Source: CAYQPF01 sp964419225
GTDB lineage: Bacteria > Cloacimonadota > Cloacimonadia > Cloacimonadales > CAYQPF01
Direction: 5' to 3'
Assembly: GCA_964419225.1 (NCBI GenBank)
Contig: CAYQPF010000007.1
Span: 1-64,000, forward strand
Length of the DNA: 64,000 bases
How positions within the stretch are numbered: the stretch's first letter is position 1; each line of letters starts with the position of its first letter. The notes below the pieces were generated by a model. That model did no database searches. It was not told the origin of the DNA and saw nothing but the letters and a program-made list of their open reading frames with translations. Below are positions 1 through 9,210 of this stretch, one piece after another. Both the position numbers and the translations under genes were made by a program.

Positions 1-2
1 TC

Positions 3-1583
3 AAAAACCTTACCAGTGCAATGGATTATTATGCTTTTAATAAAACAGGAAACATGATAACTGGTTGTAAATTTTTAGATTGTATTTATGGAATTAATGT
101 TCATGGGAATGGTTTCGTTTCTGAAATATCGCTTTGTGAATTTGTTAATGAAGCAAACACTGATTTTACTTCAATTGGATTAAACTGGAATACATCAGGA
201 GGTTTAATCTGGAATTGTTCATTTACTATGGCAACTAACAGACAAATCGGATTAGTGGTTAATAATTCGTGTGCATTGGGTTCATCAAGAAATTCTTTAA
301 AAATTGATGCATGTAATTTCACTGGTGGAAAAGGAATCATCTGTGTTGCTTCATCACCAAGAATTACTAATTGTGTTTTTAATTGCAATGTAGGTATTGT
401 GTGTTCTCAAAAATCCTATATTGATTGTGCTGAAAAAGCTTTTAATATTTTTTCAAACAATTATAATAATGTGTCATTTGACAGATATTCGTCGGATGCT
501 AGCTCCTTCAATTCATCCACGTATCTTATAAATGGTCACAACGATTTCTACAAACCATATACAGGCACATCAGATTTGTTCTTCATGGCTCCTTTCAGGG
601 CTGATGCAAATGAGGTTTTAAATATTTCGGGGAATTACTGGGGCAATCCAAATCAACCAGTAATTAGTAGTTTTGGATGTACTATTCCAACAATCGTTAA
701 TGATGCAATTGATCCTGATCCAAACGTGGAAATTGTCGGGCCTATAAGAAATCGGTTCGAAATAGCTCTAAGCTTGGAAGCTGATTCTGTTTATTCTGAA
801 GCTCTGAGTACTTACAAAAGCATATTGGAAGAAAAGAACCCCGGAGAAAAGTATTTCTGGTTTACCAGTATAGATAAGATTTATAATCTCAGTTTCCAGT
901 CTGACTTCTCTATTGAAAATGCTTTATCTTACTTCAATGATGCAGTTCTGGCAATCCCTGATACGATGAATCTAATTGACCAACAATTGCTTAAAGACAC
1001 TATTTTTGACTATATTATGAAATGTAATATTGTATTGCATGATTACCCAAGTGCTCTTGCAATAGCCTCAGGCAAATTGCAGAATGCTACTTCTCAGCAG
1101 GATTCCTTGCTGTATGTTCTCTGTGTGGAGACCATCTATCAATTAATGAATATTGAGGGAAGCAAGGCTGCAAGCGATACCTATACAGCGAAACTCAGAC
1201 CTAAAGATACTTATGAATTCAGATCAAGATATCAGGATCATCTTCAACAATTGCTAAATAGTACTTTAGGGAATCTTCCAGGCGAGAATGATGCCTCTAT
1301 ACCTCCTAAAGTTGTATTGAATCAAAATTATCCTAATCCTTTCAATCCAACAACAACAATAGCCTTCTCAATACCTAAACATGGACAGGTGGAATTGAGT
1401 GTTTATAATATCAAAGGACAGAGAGTAAAAACTCTGCTCAGTGAGCCGATGTTGAAAGGTAAACATAGTATTGTCTGGGATGGAAAAAATTCTAACCGCA
1501 AACCTGTTTCTTCCGGAATATATTTCTATAAGATAAAAGCCGGAAATAAATCTATCGTAAAAAAAATGATTATGATGAAATAG
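3..1583 (+). CDS. Secreted beta-helix protein with sorting tail (5' truncated)
   Basis: This is the 3' part of a large secreted protein. The frame is open from base 3 with no start or signal peptide, so the ATG at 21 is internal and the gene begins outside the window. The first ~240 residues carry short repeating rungs with phrases such as ITGCKFLDC and ITNCVFNCNVGI, typical of right-handed parallel beta-helix (pectate-lyase-like) proteins. Residues ~245-420 look all-alpha and TPR-like. The last ~90 residues form the T9SS-like sorting domain (NYPNPFNPTTTIAF, YNIKGQRV, SSGIYFYKI, basic end). The protein is therefore probably exported and surface-attached or released. The ligand or substrate is unknown. 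A perfect terminator hairpin follows the stop. Confidence 0.85.
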   Translation, partial: KNLTSAMDYYAFNKTGNMITGCKFLDCIYGINVHGNGFVSEISLCEFVNEANTDFTSIGLNWNTSGGLIWNCSFTMATNRQIGLVVNNSCALGSSRNSLKIDACNFTGGKGIICVASSPRITNCVFNCNVGIVCSQKSYIDCAEKAFNIFSNNYNNVSFDRYSSDASSFNSSTYLINGHNDFYKPYTGTSDLFFMAPFRADANEVLNISGNYWGNPNQPVISSFGCTIPTIVNDAIDPDPNVEIVGPIRNRFEIALSLEADSVYSEALSTYKSILEEKNPGEKYFWFTSIDKIYNLSFQSDFSIENALSYFNDAVLAIPDTMNLIDQQLLKDTIFDYIMKCNIVLHDYPSALAIASGKLQNATSQQDSLLYVLCVETIYQLMNIEGSKAASDTYTAKLRPKDTYEFRSRYQDHLQQLLNSTLGNLPGENDASIPPKVVLNQNYPNPFNPTTTIAFSIPKHGQVELSVYNIKGQRVKTLLSEPMLKGKHSIVWDGKNSNRKPVSSGIYFYKIKAGNKSIVKKMIMMK

Positions 1584-1598
1584 TATCAATTGACTAGC

Positions 1599-1628
1599 GG
1601 GGCTTAGTTTTCTAAGCCCCTTACTTTT
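1599..1628 (+). terminator. Rho-independent terminator after the beta-helix gene
   Basis: A perfect 9-bp stem (GGGGCTTAG / CTAAGCCCC, 1599-1607 and 1612-1620) closes a TTTT loop and is followed by a T-rich stretch. It lies 16 bp after the stop of the upstream gene. Confidence 0.85.
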
Positions 1629-1745
1629 CAAATACTGATCTATTATGAGAACTTCGTTTCTTTAAATCAATACTGTTTTGACCATAAAAACACAACTTCG
1701 TATTATAAAAAATTGAGTACTAAAGTATTAGCGTGGTGAAATTAG

Positions 1746-3428
1746 TCAAAAATCAAAGAATTCATCCTTATCGTGGTTTTTGTCGGAAATGTTGGAGGTA
1801 CCCCAGAAAGAGATGATACGACCATCCAGAATCAGTGCGAAAGGATTTCCAGAGAAGAACTTAGTGGAGAATTTCTCGGTGCAGGGAGACACAAAAACAG
1901 TCTTATTAAGAAGTTCTTTTGTGAGACAGGCCATTTTACCATTCCGGATTTTTTCCAATACTTGGTGATAATGCTGTTTTTTGCACTGGTAATGTCTGTC
2001 AGGTTGAAGAAAGTCGGGGAAAAAGTGGGACCTTGCATGTAAGGCCCAATCATAATCAAGTAAATCAAATAGATACTCATGCTCAGAATTAGGCAAATTT
2101 GTAATATAGGTATGGAGAAATTGGAACTGGCCCTGCAAGGAAAGCGGTTCTTTTATTTGCAGTAAATTAGCAGTCAAATCTGCCCAGAAATCATAGGGGG
2201 AAGCAGCTTCTTTGATAAGTTCAGAAAAGGTGTTCCGGAAATTAGTCTTATTATAAAAGCTATCTAAGGAATCTTCCAGAGCACTCAAAAAAGAAAGATC
2301 CTCAAAACTCATCCACTTTGTTTTCAGTACCTGATAAGGTGGAGTTGAGGCAAACTCGATCCCGAATTCTGTTCTCCGACGGTACATTTCGGTGCCTTGA
2401 AGTACTTTGAGGAACCCGAGTTGAAAATGTTTAGGTTCGAGGCTGACAATTTCATTAAAAGACTTACGGAAGCTGGGTAAGTCTTCGTACGGCAATCCGG
2501 CTATAGCATCGAGATGAAGATGAATATTGCCCAAGGCTTTCAGCTTAAGAATATTAGTTTTCGCTTTAGTAAAGTCGGCATTACGGTTAATCGCACAGAG
2601 TGTTTCCGGGTTTGTACTTTGGATACCTATTTCGAACTGAAATTTACCTAATGGGACTGTTTGCAAAATAGAGAAGTCTTCATCTGTGAGGAGCTCAGGA
2701 AAAATCTCAAAATGAAACATTGTTTCAGTATCTTGCAGCAGCAGGAATTCCCAAATGGGGCGATAGTGTTTGGGGTCGAGATTAAAAGTACGATCCACGA
2801 ATTTGATAATGTTAGGATGCCAGTCAAGAAGTTGAGAGAGTTCGGTTTTAACTTTGGAGATTGCACGACTTTCGATGTTACCCGAGAAAGATGAGGACAA
2901 GCAATATGAGCATTTAAATGGGCAACCGCGAGAAGATTCATAATAGAGATATTTATGTTTTAAAGAAAGTGAATTTGTGTTTTCATAGGCAAAGAGAAGT
3001 TCATTTAAGGGGAAATTGGGGATTCTGATAATCTTATCCGGTAAAGAGAGATTGTTTTGAAAGAGAATTGAGACAGCTTTCTCTCCCCCACCGCATACTA
3101 CATAATCCAGACAGTAATTTTGGACCCAATATTCAGGATTGTATGTTACTTCGGGACCACCTGCAATTAATATAATTTCAGGTAGTATCTTAGGAATTTC
3201 GAGGAGAAGTTGTTTAACCAGTTCCGCATTCCAGATATAAACAGAAAAGCAAATTATTTGAGGATGATACGCGTAGATTTGTTTAAGCATCTCCCAAATG
3301 TTTTCGTTAATTGTAAGTTCCAGAATTTCTGATTCATATTTATCAGTTGGAATATAATTCTTAATAGACAACAGAGCCAGATTAGAGTGAGTAAAGCGGG
3401 AGTTCAGGGCAAGGAGAAGAACTTTCAA
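1746..3428 (-). CDS. B12-binding radical SAM protein (DUF4080-type)
   Basis: This is a predicted cobalamin-dependent radical SAM enzyme of 560 residues. Residues ~1-145 form a B12-binding Rossmann domain. The [4Fe-4S] motif is C169-x3-C173-x2-C176 (GCPFKCSYC), followed by the radical SAM barrel. The C-terminal ~200 residues resemble the DUF4080 extension found on this subfamily. The substrate is unknown; family relatives methylate or rearrange unactivated carbons. The start is a TTG whose TG overlaps the TGA of the upstream nucleotidyltransferase (TTGA), so translation is probably coupled. It is the last gene of the pilus-motor operon, which suggests but does not prove a role in modifying a surface component. 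Confidence 0.85.
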   Translation of the reverse strand: MKVLLLALNSRFTHSNLALLSIKNYIPTDKYESEILELTINENIWEMLKQIYAYHPQIICFSVYIWNAELVKQLLLEIPKILPEIILIAGGPEVTYNPEYWVQNYCLDYVVCGGGEKAVSILFQNNLSLPDKIIRIPNFPLNELLFAYENTNSLSLKHKYLYYESSRGCPFKCSYCLSSSFSGNIESRAISKVKTELSQLLDWHPNIIKFVDRTFNLDPKHYRPIWEFLLLQDTETMFHFEIFPELLTDEDFSILQTVPLGKFQFEIGIQSTNPETLCAINRNADFTKAKTNILKLKALGNIHLHLDAIAGLPYEDLPSFRKSFNEIVSLEPKHFQLGFLKVLQGTEMYRRRTEFGIEFASTPPYQVLKTKWMSFEDLSFLSALEDSLDSFYNKTNFRNTFSELIKEAASPYDFWADLTANLLQIKEPLSLQGQFQFLHTYITNLPNSEHEYLFDLLDYDWALHARSHFFPDFLQPDRHYQCKKQHYHQVLEKIRNGKMACLTKELLNKTVFVSPCTEKFSTKFFSGNPFALILDGRIISFWGTSNISDKNHDKDEFFDF

Positions 3429-4159
3429 AACTTTAGTGCTTTAATCTGCGGATAAACAATAGTTTTTGCTTTTTCCAGATCAGCCGGGAAATCTATTTCG
3501 ATACAAGGCATTCCTTCGGTAGATACAGAGATTAAATCTGAATCATGGGTAAGCAAATTTACTGCATATTCGAAATAATTATTTTCCTGTTTTTGTGAAA
3601 TACCGTACTCAATGTGTTTAAAGAAAGCCGGAAGGTCTTTTTGAGCAAATTTAGCGACACCGATAAACTCACCGGCACACAGGGCAGGATCGATCAGCTT
3701 ACCAATTTCTACAATTTTATTGCCTTCGAGTCGAACTTTTACTTCTTCCTCACCACAGGATTTTTCTTCGACCAGGAGTTGTGAATATGGTGCAACATTA
3801 ACGATCTTAGATAACATTTCAGGATGGAATAAAACATCTGCATTGAAATAGAGAAAAACATCGTCGAGAATATCTTTAGTAAGGTAAAGTGAGTAAAGGG
3901 TATTAGTCCGGTCATAGATCGGGTTTTCCACGATCGTAAAGTTTGCAGGTGGTAAAATTTCCTTAATATGTTGAACCATGACATCTTTCTGATAACCGAG
4001 GACAAAGACGAATTCTGTAACGCCATTTTCCAGACAAGCTTTGATCTGGTGGTGAATGAGGGAAGTCCCCCCCACTTCGATCATAGCTTTGTGGGTTGTT
4101 TTGGTAATTTCTTTTAAGCGGTTACCACTACCGGCTGCGAGGATTACTGCTTTGATCAT
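3425..4159 (-). CDS. LicC/PntC-like nucleotidyltransferase
   Basis: A 244-residue nucleotidyltransferase with the GT-A fold signature at the N-terminus (AVILAAGSGNRLKEIT, then K-A-M-I-E-V-G-G). The internal motif YDRTNTLYSLYL and the end EIDFPADLEKA are typical of LicC/PntC-like enzymes. These activate phosphocholine, 2-aminoethylphosphonate or sugar phosphates with CTP or another NTP. The exact substrate cannot be told from sequence. It overlaps the REC-PilT gene by 4 bp (ATGA) and the radical SAM gene by 4 bp, so it belongs to the same transcript as the type IV pilus motors. That placement makes decoration of pilin or of surface polysaccharide a reasonable hypothesis. Confidence 0.8.
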   Translation of the reverse strand: MIKAVILAAGSGNRLKEITKTTHKAMIEVGGTSLIHHQIKACLENGVTEFVFVLGYQKDVMVQHIKEILPPANFTIVENPIYDRTNTLYSLYLTKDILDDVFLYFNADVLFHPEMLSKIVNVAPYSQLLVEEKSCGEEEVKVRLEGNKIVEIGKLIDPALCAGEFIGVAKFAQKDLPAFFKHIEYGISQKQENNYFEYAVNLLTHDSDLISVSTEGMPCIEIDFPADLEKAKTIVYPQIKALKF

Positions 4160-5694
4160 CTGTATTCCAGCATTTCTTTGAGTTGACCCTGATTATTGGC
4201 ATAATCAATAGCTTCTTTAGGATCAAGTAATCCATTTCTGGATAAGGTATAGAGATCCTGTTCGAGAGTTTGCATACCCATTTTTTTGCCTTGCAGAATT
4301 AAGGGATAAATTTCTTCAAAATTATTAGAAATAATTGCATTAGCTATTTGACTATTATTTATTAAAACCTCTTTGACCAGACTCAGGGCATTGCCCTTTG
4401 TGGGAATCAATTGTTGAGCAATTACAGTATTCAGGACAGATGACAAGTGTTTACGGAACTGTTCCTGACCACCGGAGGGCATCATAGTAGTGAGTTTATA
4501 TAACACTTCAATCACTGATTTGCTTTTCATGGTAGCATAAACCATAGTACCGGCATCAACCAGACGGAAAATAGCTTCCATGATTTCGGGAGAAGAGATG
4601 TCTTCAATGACAACCAGGCTGGGATTATAGTCAGCACAATTATTCAGTCCATCAAGCAGATTTCCCAAGTCACTGGTAATTTCCTGATGTCGGATGACGC
4701 AGCCCTTGGTTTCATGGTAATATTCAATAGAATCTTCAAGAATATAGATTGAACCGGAGGCATGGGTGTTATTATAATCGATAAAAGCATCAATAAGACT
4801 GCTTTTACCAGATCCGTTGGGGCCACTAAAAATAACAAGGCCTTTATTTTCTCCTTTAAAACACAGATTACTCATGATCTGAGGAGCAAATTTTTGAGCT
4901 TCCAGATTAATAATACTACGACGGGTTGGTTTAAAGGCAACGACCAGTTCATTCATTTCAAAATAAGTTAAAACACGGTAGCGGTATAAAACGCTTTCCT
5001 GGCTAAAAGAGAAGTTGAATTTGAGTTTTTTACTGCTCATAAGAGTGTGAATTTCAGTAGATGATAGAATACTGAGGATCATGATATTAATTTCATCCTG
5101 ATTGAAATTCTTATTTTCAATGATAGGCATAAACTTCGTTTTTACAGTACCCCATACTTTCCCTTTGGATCCCGGGCCACCAAATTCAATGTAATTAGCC
5201 TGAATTTTTTCCATTTGCAAGAGCAGATTTTCCAGTTTATTAAAAACATTTTCCTGTAATTCCGGATTAGCATTAAGTTTATCTTTTAGTCTGAGCAATT
5301 TATCTTTACTGGCAGTTTGGAATAGTTTTTTTCTTTCAACGAGTCCCATTTCCACAACTGAGAGGAATTCTTTCATGTTTACGGGCTTGGTCAGGAATCT
5401 GAAAGCACCATATTCAAGAGCCTGTCTGGTATATTGCATATGATCGAAACCGGTAACAATAATAATCACGGCATCAGGATCAATCATTTTCAGGACTTTC
5501 ATGAACTCGACGCCGTTCATTTCCGGCATTTGAATATCAGTTATATAAAGGTCAAAAAGTTGATCTGAAGCCATTTTAAAAGCTTCTTGTCCATCCTCGG
5601 CTTCATGAATATCATAGTCCTGATCTTCCAAAAAGCTTCTATAAAGATCCCGAATATCTGGTTCATCATCAATAATAAGAATTTTTGGTTTCAT
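4156..5694 (-). CDS. Response-regulator/PilT-like ATPase fusion
   Basis: A 512-residue fusion. Residues 1-~120 are a canonical receiver domain: acidic pair D9-D10, phosphoacceptor D53 (ITDIQMPEMNG), T81 and K103. After a linker, residues ~160-512 follow the PilT layout, with Walker A GPNGSGKSS at 291-299 and a PilT-like C-terminus (GMQTLEQDLYTLSRNGLL). Other motor motifs are weakened. The Walker B region reads LVVIEDISSPE instead of the usual VGEMRD form, and the His box is ATMKSKS rather than TLHTN. It could be a phosphorylation-controlled retraction motor or a regulatory pseudo-motor. It lies 10 bp after pilB, with AGAGG upstream of the ATG. No partner kinase is present in the window. Confidence 0.9.
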   Translation of the reverse strand: MKPKILIIDDEPDIRDLYRSFLEDQDYDIHEAEDGQEAFKMASDQLFDLYITDIQMPEMNGVEFMKVLKMIDPDAVIIIVTGFDHMQYTRQALEYGAFRFLTKPVNMKEFLSVVEMGLVERKKLFQTASKDKLLRLKDKLNANPELQENVFNKLENLLLQMEKIQANYIEFGGPGSKGKVWGTVKTKFMPIIENKNFNQDEINIMILSILSSTEIHTLMSSKKLKFNFSFSQESVLYRYRVLTYFEMNELVVAFKPTRRSIINLEAQKFAPQIMSNLCFKGENKGLVIFSGPNGSGKSSLIDAFIDYNNTHASGSIYILEDSIEYYHETKGCVIRHQEITSDLGNLLDGLNNCADYNPSLVVIEDISSPEIMEAIFRLVDAGTMVYATMKSKSVIEVLYKLTTMMPSGGQEQFRKHLSSVLNTVIAQQLIPTKGNALSLVKEVLINNSQIANAIISNNFEEIYPLILQGKKMGMQTLEQDLYTLSRNGLLDPKEAIDYANNQGQLKEMLEYR

Positions 5695-5704
5695 AATAAT
5701 CCTC

Positions 5705-7486
5705 TTAATCAGAAGTTGTCGAAAATATTACTTCGTCAATAGTGGTTAATCCACGTCTGACCAATTCCATACCTGAACCACGTAATGAGAGCATTCCGTT
5801 TCTTTCAGCAATCTCTCTGATTCTGGCTTCATTTATATCTTCTTTTGAATTCACAATTTCAGCACGGAGTTCTTTCGTAAAATAAAGAACTTCGTGGATA
5901 CCCAAACGACCTTTATATCCTGAACCACGACAATTATCACATCCTGCCGCGTCACGTAGTTTTCCAGAATCAATTTCTTCCTGAGTTATACCTTGAGCCA
6001 TAACATAGGCATGTTTTTCTGGCGCTAAAGGCACTTTACACTTAGGACATAGTCTGCGAACAAGACGTTGAGCAATAATAATATTAATGGCATAAGCGAT
6101 AAGGAAAGTTTCAATCTCCATTTTAAAAAGACGTGATACAGCACTGGGTGCATCATTTGTATGGAGAGTCGAGAAGGTTAAGTGCCCGGTGTTAGCGAGT
6201 TTAATACCAATTTCAGCAGTTTGTTTATCACGCATCTCACCCACCATAACAATATCCGGGTCATGCCGTAGGATAGCTCTGATGGCACTGTTAAAGTCGC
6301 AGCGGGGACTGATTTTTATCTGGCGAGCACCTCTGATAATATATTCAACAGGATCTTCTACTGTTAGCACATTAACTTCCGGGGAAGTGACTGAATACAG
6401 TGCTGCCACCAAAGTAGTAGATTTACCTGATCCGGTGGGACCGGTAACAATGATCAAGCCCTGAGGTTTATTTATAGCTGCAACGAAATCTTTTCTAGCT
6501 TGTTCCAAAAATCCCAGATCTTCGATATTATCGATAACATTTCTATCGTCAAGGATACGAATAACAATACTTTCGTAATGTTTATCCTGAGTTTTGGCAA
6601 CAATGGGCAGCAGGGAAACACGGAAACGGATCATATGTCCATCGACTTCTCTCTGGAGGAAACCGTCCTGAGGTTCATCAATTTTGAATCTGTCAATATT
6701 CGTGGATCTGTCTTTCACCACAGCAAACATTGCCTGAGGATTAACATTTTCTTTTCTTTTCCAGATTTGCAATTTACCATCTATACGATAAAGGATATCC
6801 ACAGTAGTTGAATCAAAAGGCACATAATGAATATCACTGACTTTTGATTTAACTGCATCAACAAGAGAAGCTTCAAAAAGATAAACGAGAGCACCTTTAT
6901 TGATTTCTTGTTCCAGAAGATCTTCTTCATTTTCCTTTTTCTTCTCAGTTACAGCATTAAGGTCGATATCAGCTTCAGTTTCAGCAAAGCTCTTGAGGAA
7001 TTCGTTATCAGAGGTTTGCAGTTTCTGGATAATTTTATCAACCTGTTCAAAAGGACAATAAAAGATTTCGTAGCGATTGATCTTATTGTATTCTGCTATC
7101 TGCTTAGAGAGAGTATCGGTTGGAATAGAAGCAAGAATAACCAAAGAGTCGGTTCTTTTCTTTTGAATTTTATAAGGGATAATCCTTTTGGTCATAGCTT
7201 GAATTTTAACTTCTTTGGGAAGAAAATTCATCAGATTGGTAATTTCCTGCAGATCATTCTGAGATATTTCATCAGGATTAATGTTAGCTTTGGGTATAGC
7301 GTACAATTTGGCAACTTCTGTATAAAGTTTGTCACGATCGACATGAAAATCATCCATCAGGATGACATCCAAAGAACGACTGTCACCTTTTTCCAGTTTT
7401 CCCAAAGAGACTTCTAAAACCTGCTGACTGACAATGTTTTTTAGAACAAGCAGTTTACCTAATACTTGAGTTTCTTTAAGATCCAT
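5705..7486 (-). CDS. pilB: Type IV pilus assembly ATPase PilB (GspE family)
   Basis: A 593-residue cytoplasmic hexameric motor that powers pilin extension, or the equivalent secretion pseudopilus. An N-terminal MshEN-like region covers ~1-160. Walker A is GPTGSGKST at 349-357. Walker B is DIVMVGEMRD at 411-420, the His box is TLHTND at 440-445, and a tetracysteine zinc site is formed by C480, C483, C516 and C519. All catalytic motifs are intact, unlike the downstream PilT-like partner. It starts 1 bp after pilC ends, with GGAGT inside the end of pilC as ribosome site. GspE of a type II secretion system is the alternative name, but the PilT-like neighbour favours a type IV pilus. Confidence 0.95.
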   Translation of the reverse strand: MDLKETQVLGKLLVLKNIVSQQVLEVSLGKLEKGDSRSLDVILMDDFHVDRDKLYTEVAKLYAIPKANINPDEISQNDLQEITNLMNFLPKEVKIQAMTKRIIPYKIQKKRTDSLVILASIPTDTLSKQIAEYNKINRYEIFYCPFEQVDKIIQKLQTSDNEFLKSFAETEADIDLNAVTEKKKENEEDLLEQEINKGALVYLFEASLVDAVKSKVSDIHYVPFDSTTVDILYRIDGKLQIWKRKENVNPQAMFAVVKDRSTNIDRFKIDEPQDGFLQREVDGHMIRFRVSLLPIVAKTQDKHYESIVIRILDDRNVIDNIEDLGFLEQARKDFVAAINKPQGLIIVTGPTGSGKSTTLVAALYSVTSPEVNVLTVEDPVEYIIRGARQIKISPRCDFNSAIRAILRHDPDIVMVGEMRDKQTAEIGIKLANTGHLTFSTLHTNDAPSAVSRLFKMEIETFLIAYAINIIIAQRLVRRLCPKCKVPLAPEKHAYVMAQGITQEEIDSGKLRDAAGCDNCRGSGYKGRLGIHEVLYFTKELRAEIVNSKEDINEARIREIAERNGMLSLRGSGMELVRRGLTTIDEVIFSTTSD

Positions 7487-7487
7487 A

Positions 7488-8837
7488 TTATTGGACTCCA
7501 GGTAGTTTTGGCTTCATAAATGCACTTTCAGAGGAAACAATAATCAAGAGAGTCATGACACCCATAATGACCAAAGCGGTCAATACATCGACAGTACTCA
7601 GGATTGATTTAAACTTGTATCCAGTTTCCTTCTCATAGTACATAGATATTTGTTGAGCTGCTTTTTTGATAGAACCTGTAGCAGCACCTGCATTTAATCG
7701 TGAAATAACGGTATCGGTAAAAACATCTGCTTCTTCCAAAGCTTCGATTAGACCAGCACCTTGTTTTAACATTCGGGGTATGGTTATTTCTTTGATTCTT
7801 TTTTCCATATGTTTGTTTCCACAAGCTTCAGCAGAAACCTGCAATACTTCAATGTTATTGCCGGAACCTGAATAAATGATAGAAAAAACACGGAAGAAAA
7901 TCTCAATAGTCATTTTATGGATTAGAGACCCGATAAAGGGTAATTTCAAGATATATCTGTCTTTAAACAAGGAACCTTTTTCAGTTGTGAACCAATATCC
8001 AACAGCCGCAAAAGGAGACACAAAAATGATGAAAAGCATGATCCAATTGTCCTGCATGTAATTACTGAGCTTTAGCGTTGCAGCGGTCATAGGTGGTAAA
8101 GGAATACCATACTTGACAAACATTTCTGTAATACTGGGGAAGAGATCCATAATGTAATAAGCTACGCAAAGAGTAATGATCAACAAGGTCACACCTGGCA
8201 TAACCAGAGCCTGTTTAAGGTTCTTCTTAAATTCAGCCTGGCGGTTCATATACTTTGCAGTACTGTCATAGATTTCGGCCATATTACCGGATTTGGAAGC
8301 TAACCCGAGCATATAAGCGGTAAATTTGCCAAATATGTCAGTGTATTTGTTAAAAACACTTTGACCATCCTGGCCTTGACGCAGGTCGCGGGAAATATTT
8401 TTTATAGTATTTCTAAGAGTTTTATTTTGGATATCAGAACTTAGAATTTTGAGAATTTCTTCATATTTCATATTCTCTTTAAGCATGTCTGAAGAAAGAG
8501 AGATGAACATCACAATATCGTCCAAAGGCGGTTTCATAATAATATTAAAGAGCATTGGTTCTATTTTGATGTTGGTGTAGCCTAAGCTCTGAAGTGCTTT
8601 TAACAATTCATCCTTGTTAAATGCTTCTTGCTCACCTTTTACTCTTTTTCCGAGACGATTAACTGCTCTGTAAATATATGTCTTTTTTTCTTCAATAAGA
8701 CGTGTGGCAAAATTGTGTTGTTTGGAAATATCTGCAATTTCGGCTTTGGCTTTAGTTAAGGAATGGGTATAAATTGATCCTCTTACTACTGAATTTGTGT
8801 CCCGCTTGATGCCTGAATACCTAAATTCTTTAATCAT
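7488..8837 (-). CDS. pilC: Type IV pilus inner-membrane platform protein PilC (GspF family)
   Basis: A 449-residue polytopic inner-membrane protein on which the PilB and PilT motors act. After a ~100-residue cytoplasmic N-terminus there are two GspF repeats. Hydrophobic segments lie near residues 205-235, 255-285 and 420-440, and charged cytoplasmic helical bundles lie between them. Motifs such as GLASKSGNMAEIYDS and LNAGAATGSIKKAA mark the equivalent position of the two halves. It is the first gene of the operon, with AGGGGT just before the ATG and a promoter candidate ~170 bp upstream. Pilin, PilM-PilQ and prepilin peptidase genes are not in the window. Confidence 0.93.
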   Translation of the reverse strand: MIKEFRYSGIKRDTNSVVRGSIYTHSLTKAKAEIADISKQHNFATRLIEEKKTYIYRAVNRLGKRVKGEQEAFNKDELLKALQSLGYTNIKIEPMLFNIIMKPPLDDIVMFISLSSDMLKENMKYEEILKILSSDIQNKTLRNTIKNISRDLRQGQDGQSVFNKYTDIFGKFTAYMLGLASKSGNMAEIYDSTAKYMNRQAEFKKNLKQALVMPGVTLLIITLCVAYYIMDLFPSITEMFVKYGIPLPPMTAATLKLSNYMQDNWIMLFIIFVSPFAAVGYWFTTEKGSLFKDRYILKLPFIGSLIHKMTIEIFFRVFSIIYSGSGNNIEVLQVSAEACGNKHMEKRIKEITIPRMLKQGAGLIEALEEADVFTDTVISRLNAGAATGSIKKAAQQISMYYEKETGYKFKSILSTVDVLTALVIMGVMTLLIIVSSESAFMKPKLPGVQ

Positions 8838-9210
8838 AATTACCCCTAACCTCTAAATCCTACATTATTGCTTTCATATAAGAATCACGAAATTAACTTT
8901 TAAATTCAAAATAATAGAGCATTAAAAACTTCGCAATCTTAAACAACACTAACTTTGGCATTCATTTAGCTCTGTCTAATTAACAGAATTCATTCCTGCT
9001 TATTAACCTTTATAATTATTTATTCTTTCAAGTCAACAAAAAATATTTCTAAAGTGCTTGGAAAGCCTTTTTAACAGTAGGTCAGAGAGGAAAAGGATTC
9101 AGATTTCATGTTTAAAACATTATAATACAAGCAATTACAAATTATCAGCTCCAATTTCCTGCTTACAGACAAAAACTTTAGAAAAAAATGTCTTTTGGGA
9201 GTTAAAAAAA
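8838..9210. other. Intergenic region upstream of the pilus operon
   Basis: An AT-rich non-coding stretch between the DUF2271-like gene and pilC. Apart from the promoter candidate at 9009-9036 no open frame, hairpin or repeat stands out. The unusually long leader (about 165 nt) before pilC could hold regulation, but no known riboswitch was recognised. Confidence 0.6.
9009..9036 (-). promoter_or_regulatory. Candidate sigma70-type promoter for pilC operon
   Basis: On the minus strand TTGACT (9031-9036) is followed after 16 bp by TATAAA (9009-9014). This resembles the -35 and -10 elements seen before several other genes of this window. Confidence 0.5.

Noticed and set aside
6908..7417. 169-codon plus-strand frame opposite pilB
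   Set aside because: Phe/Ile-rich antisense shadow of a fully conserved pilB.
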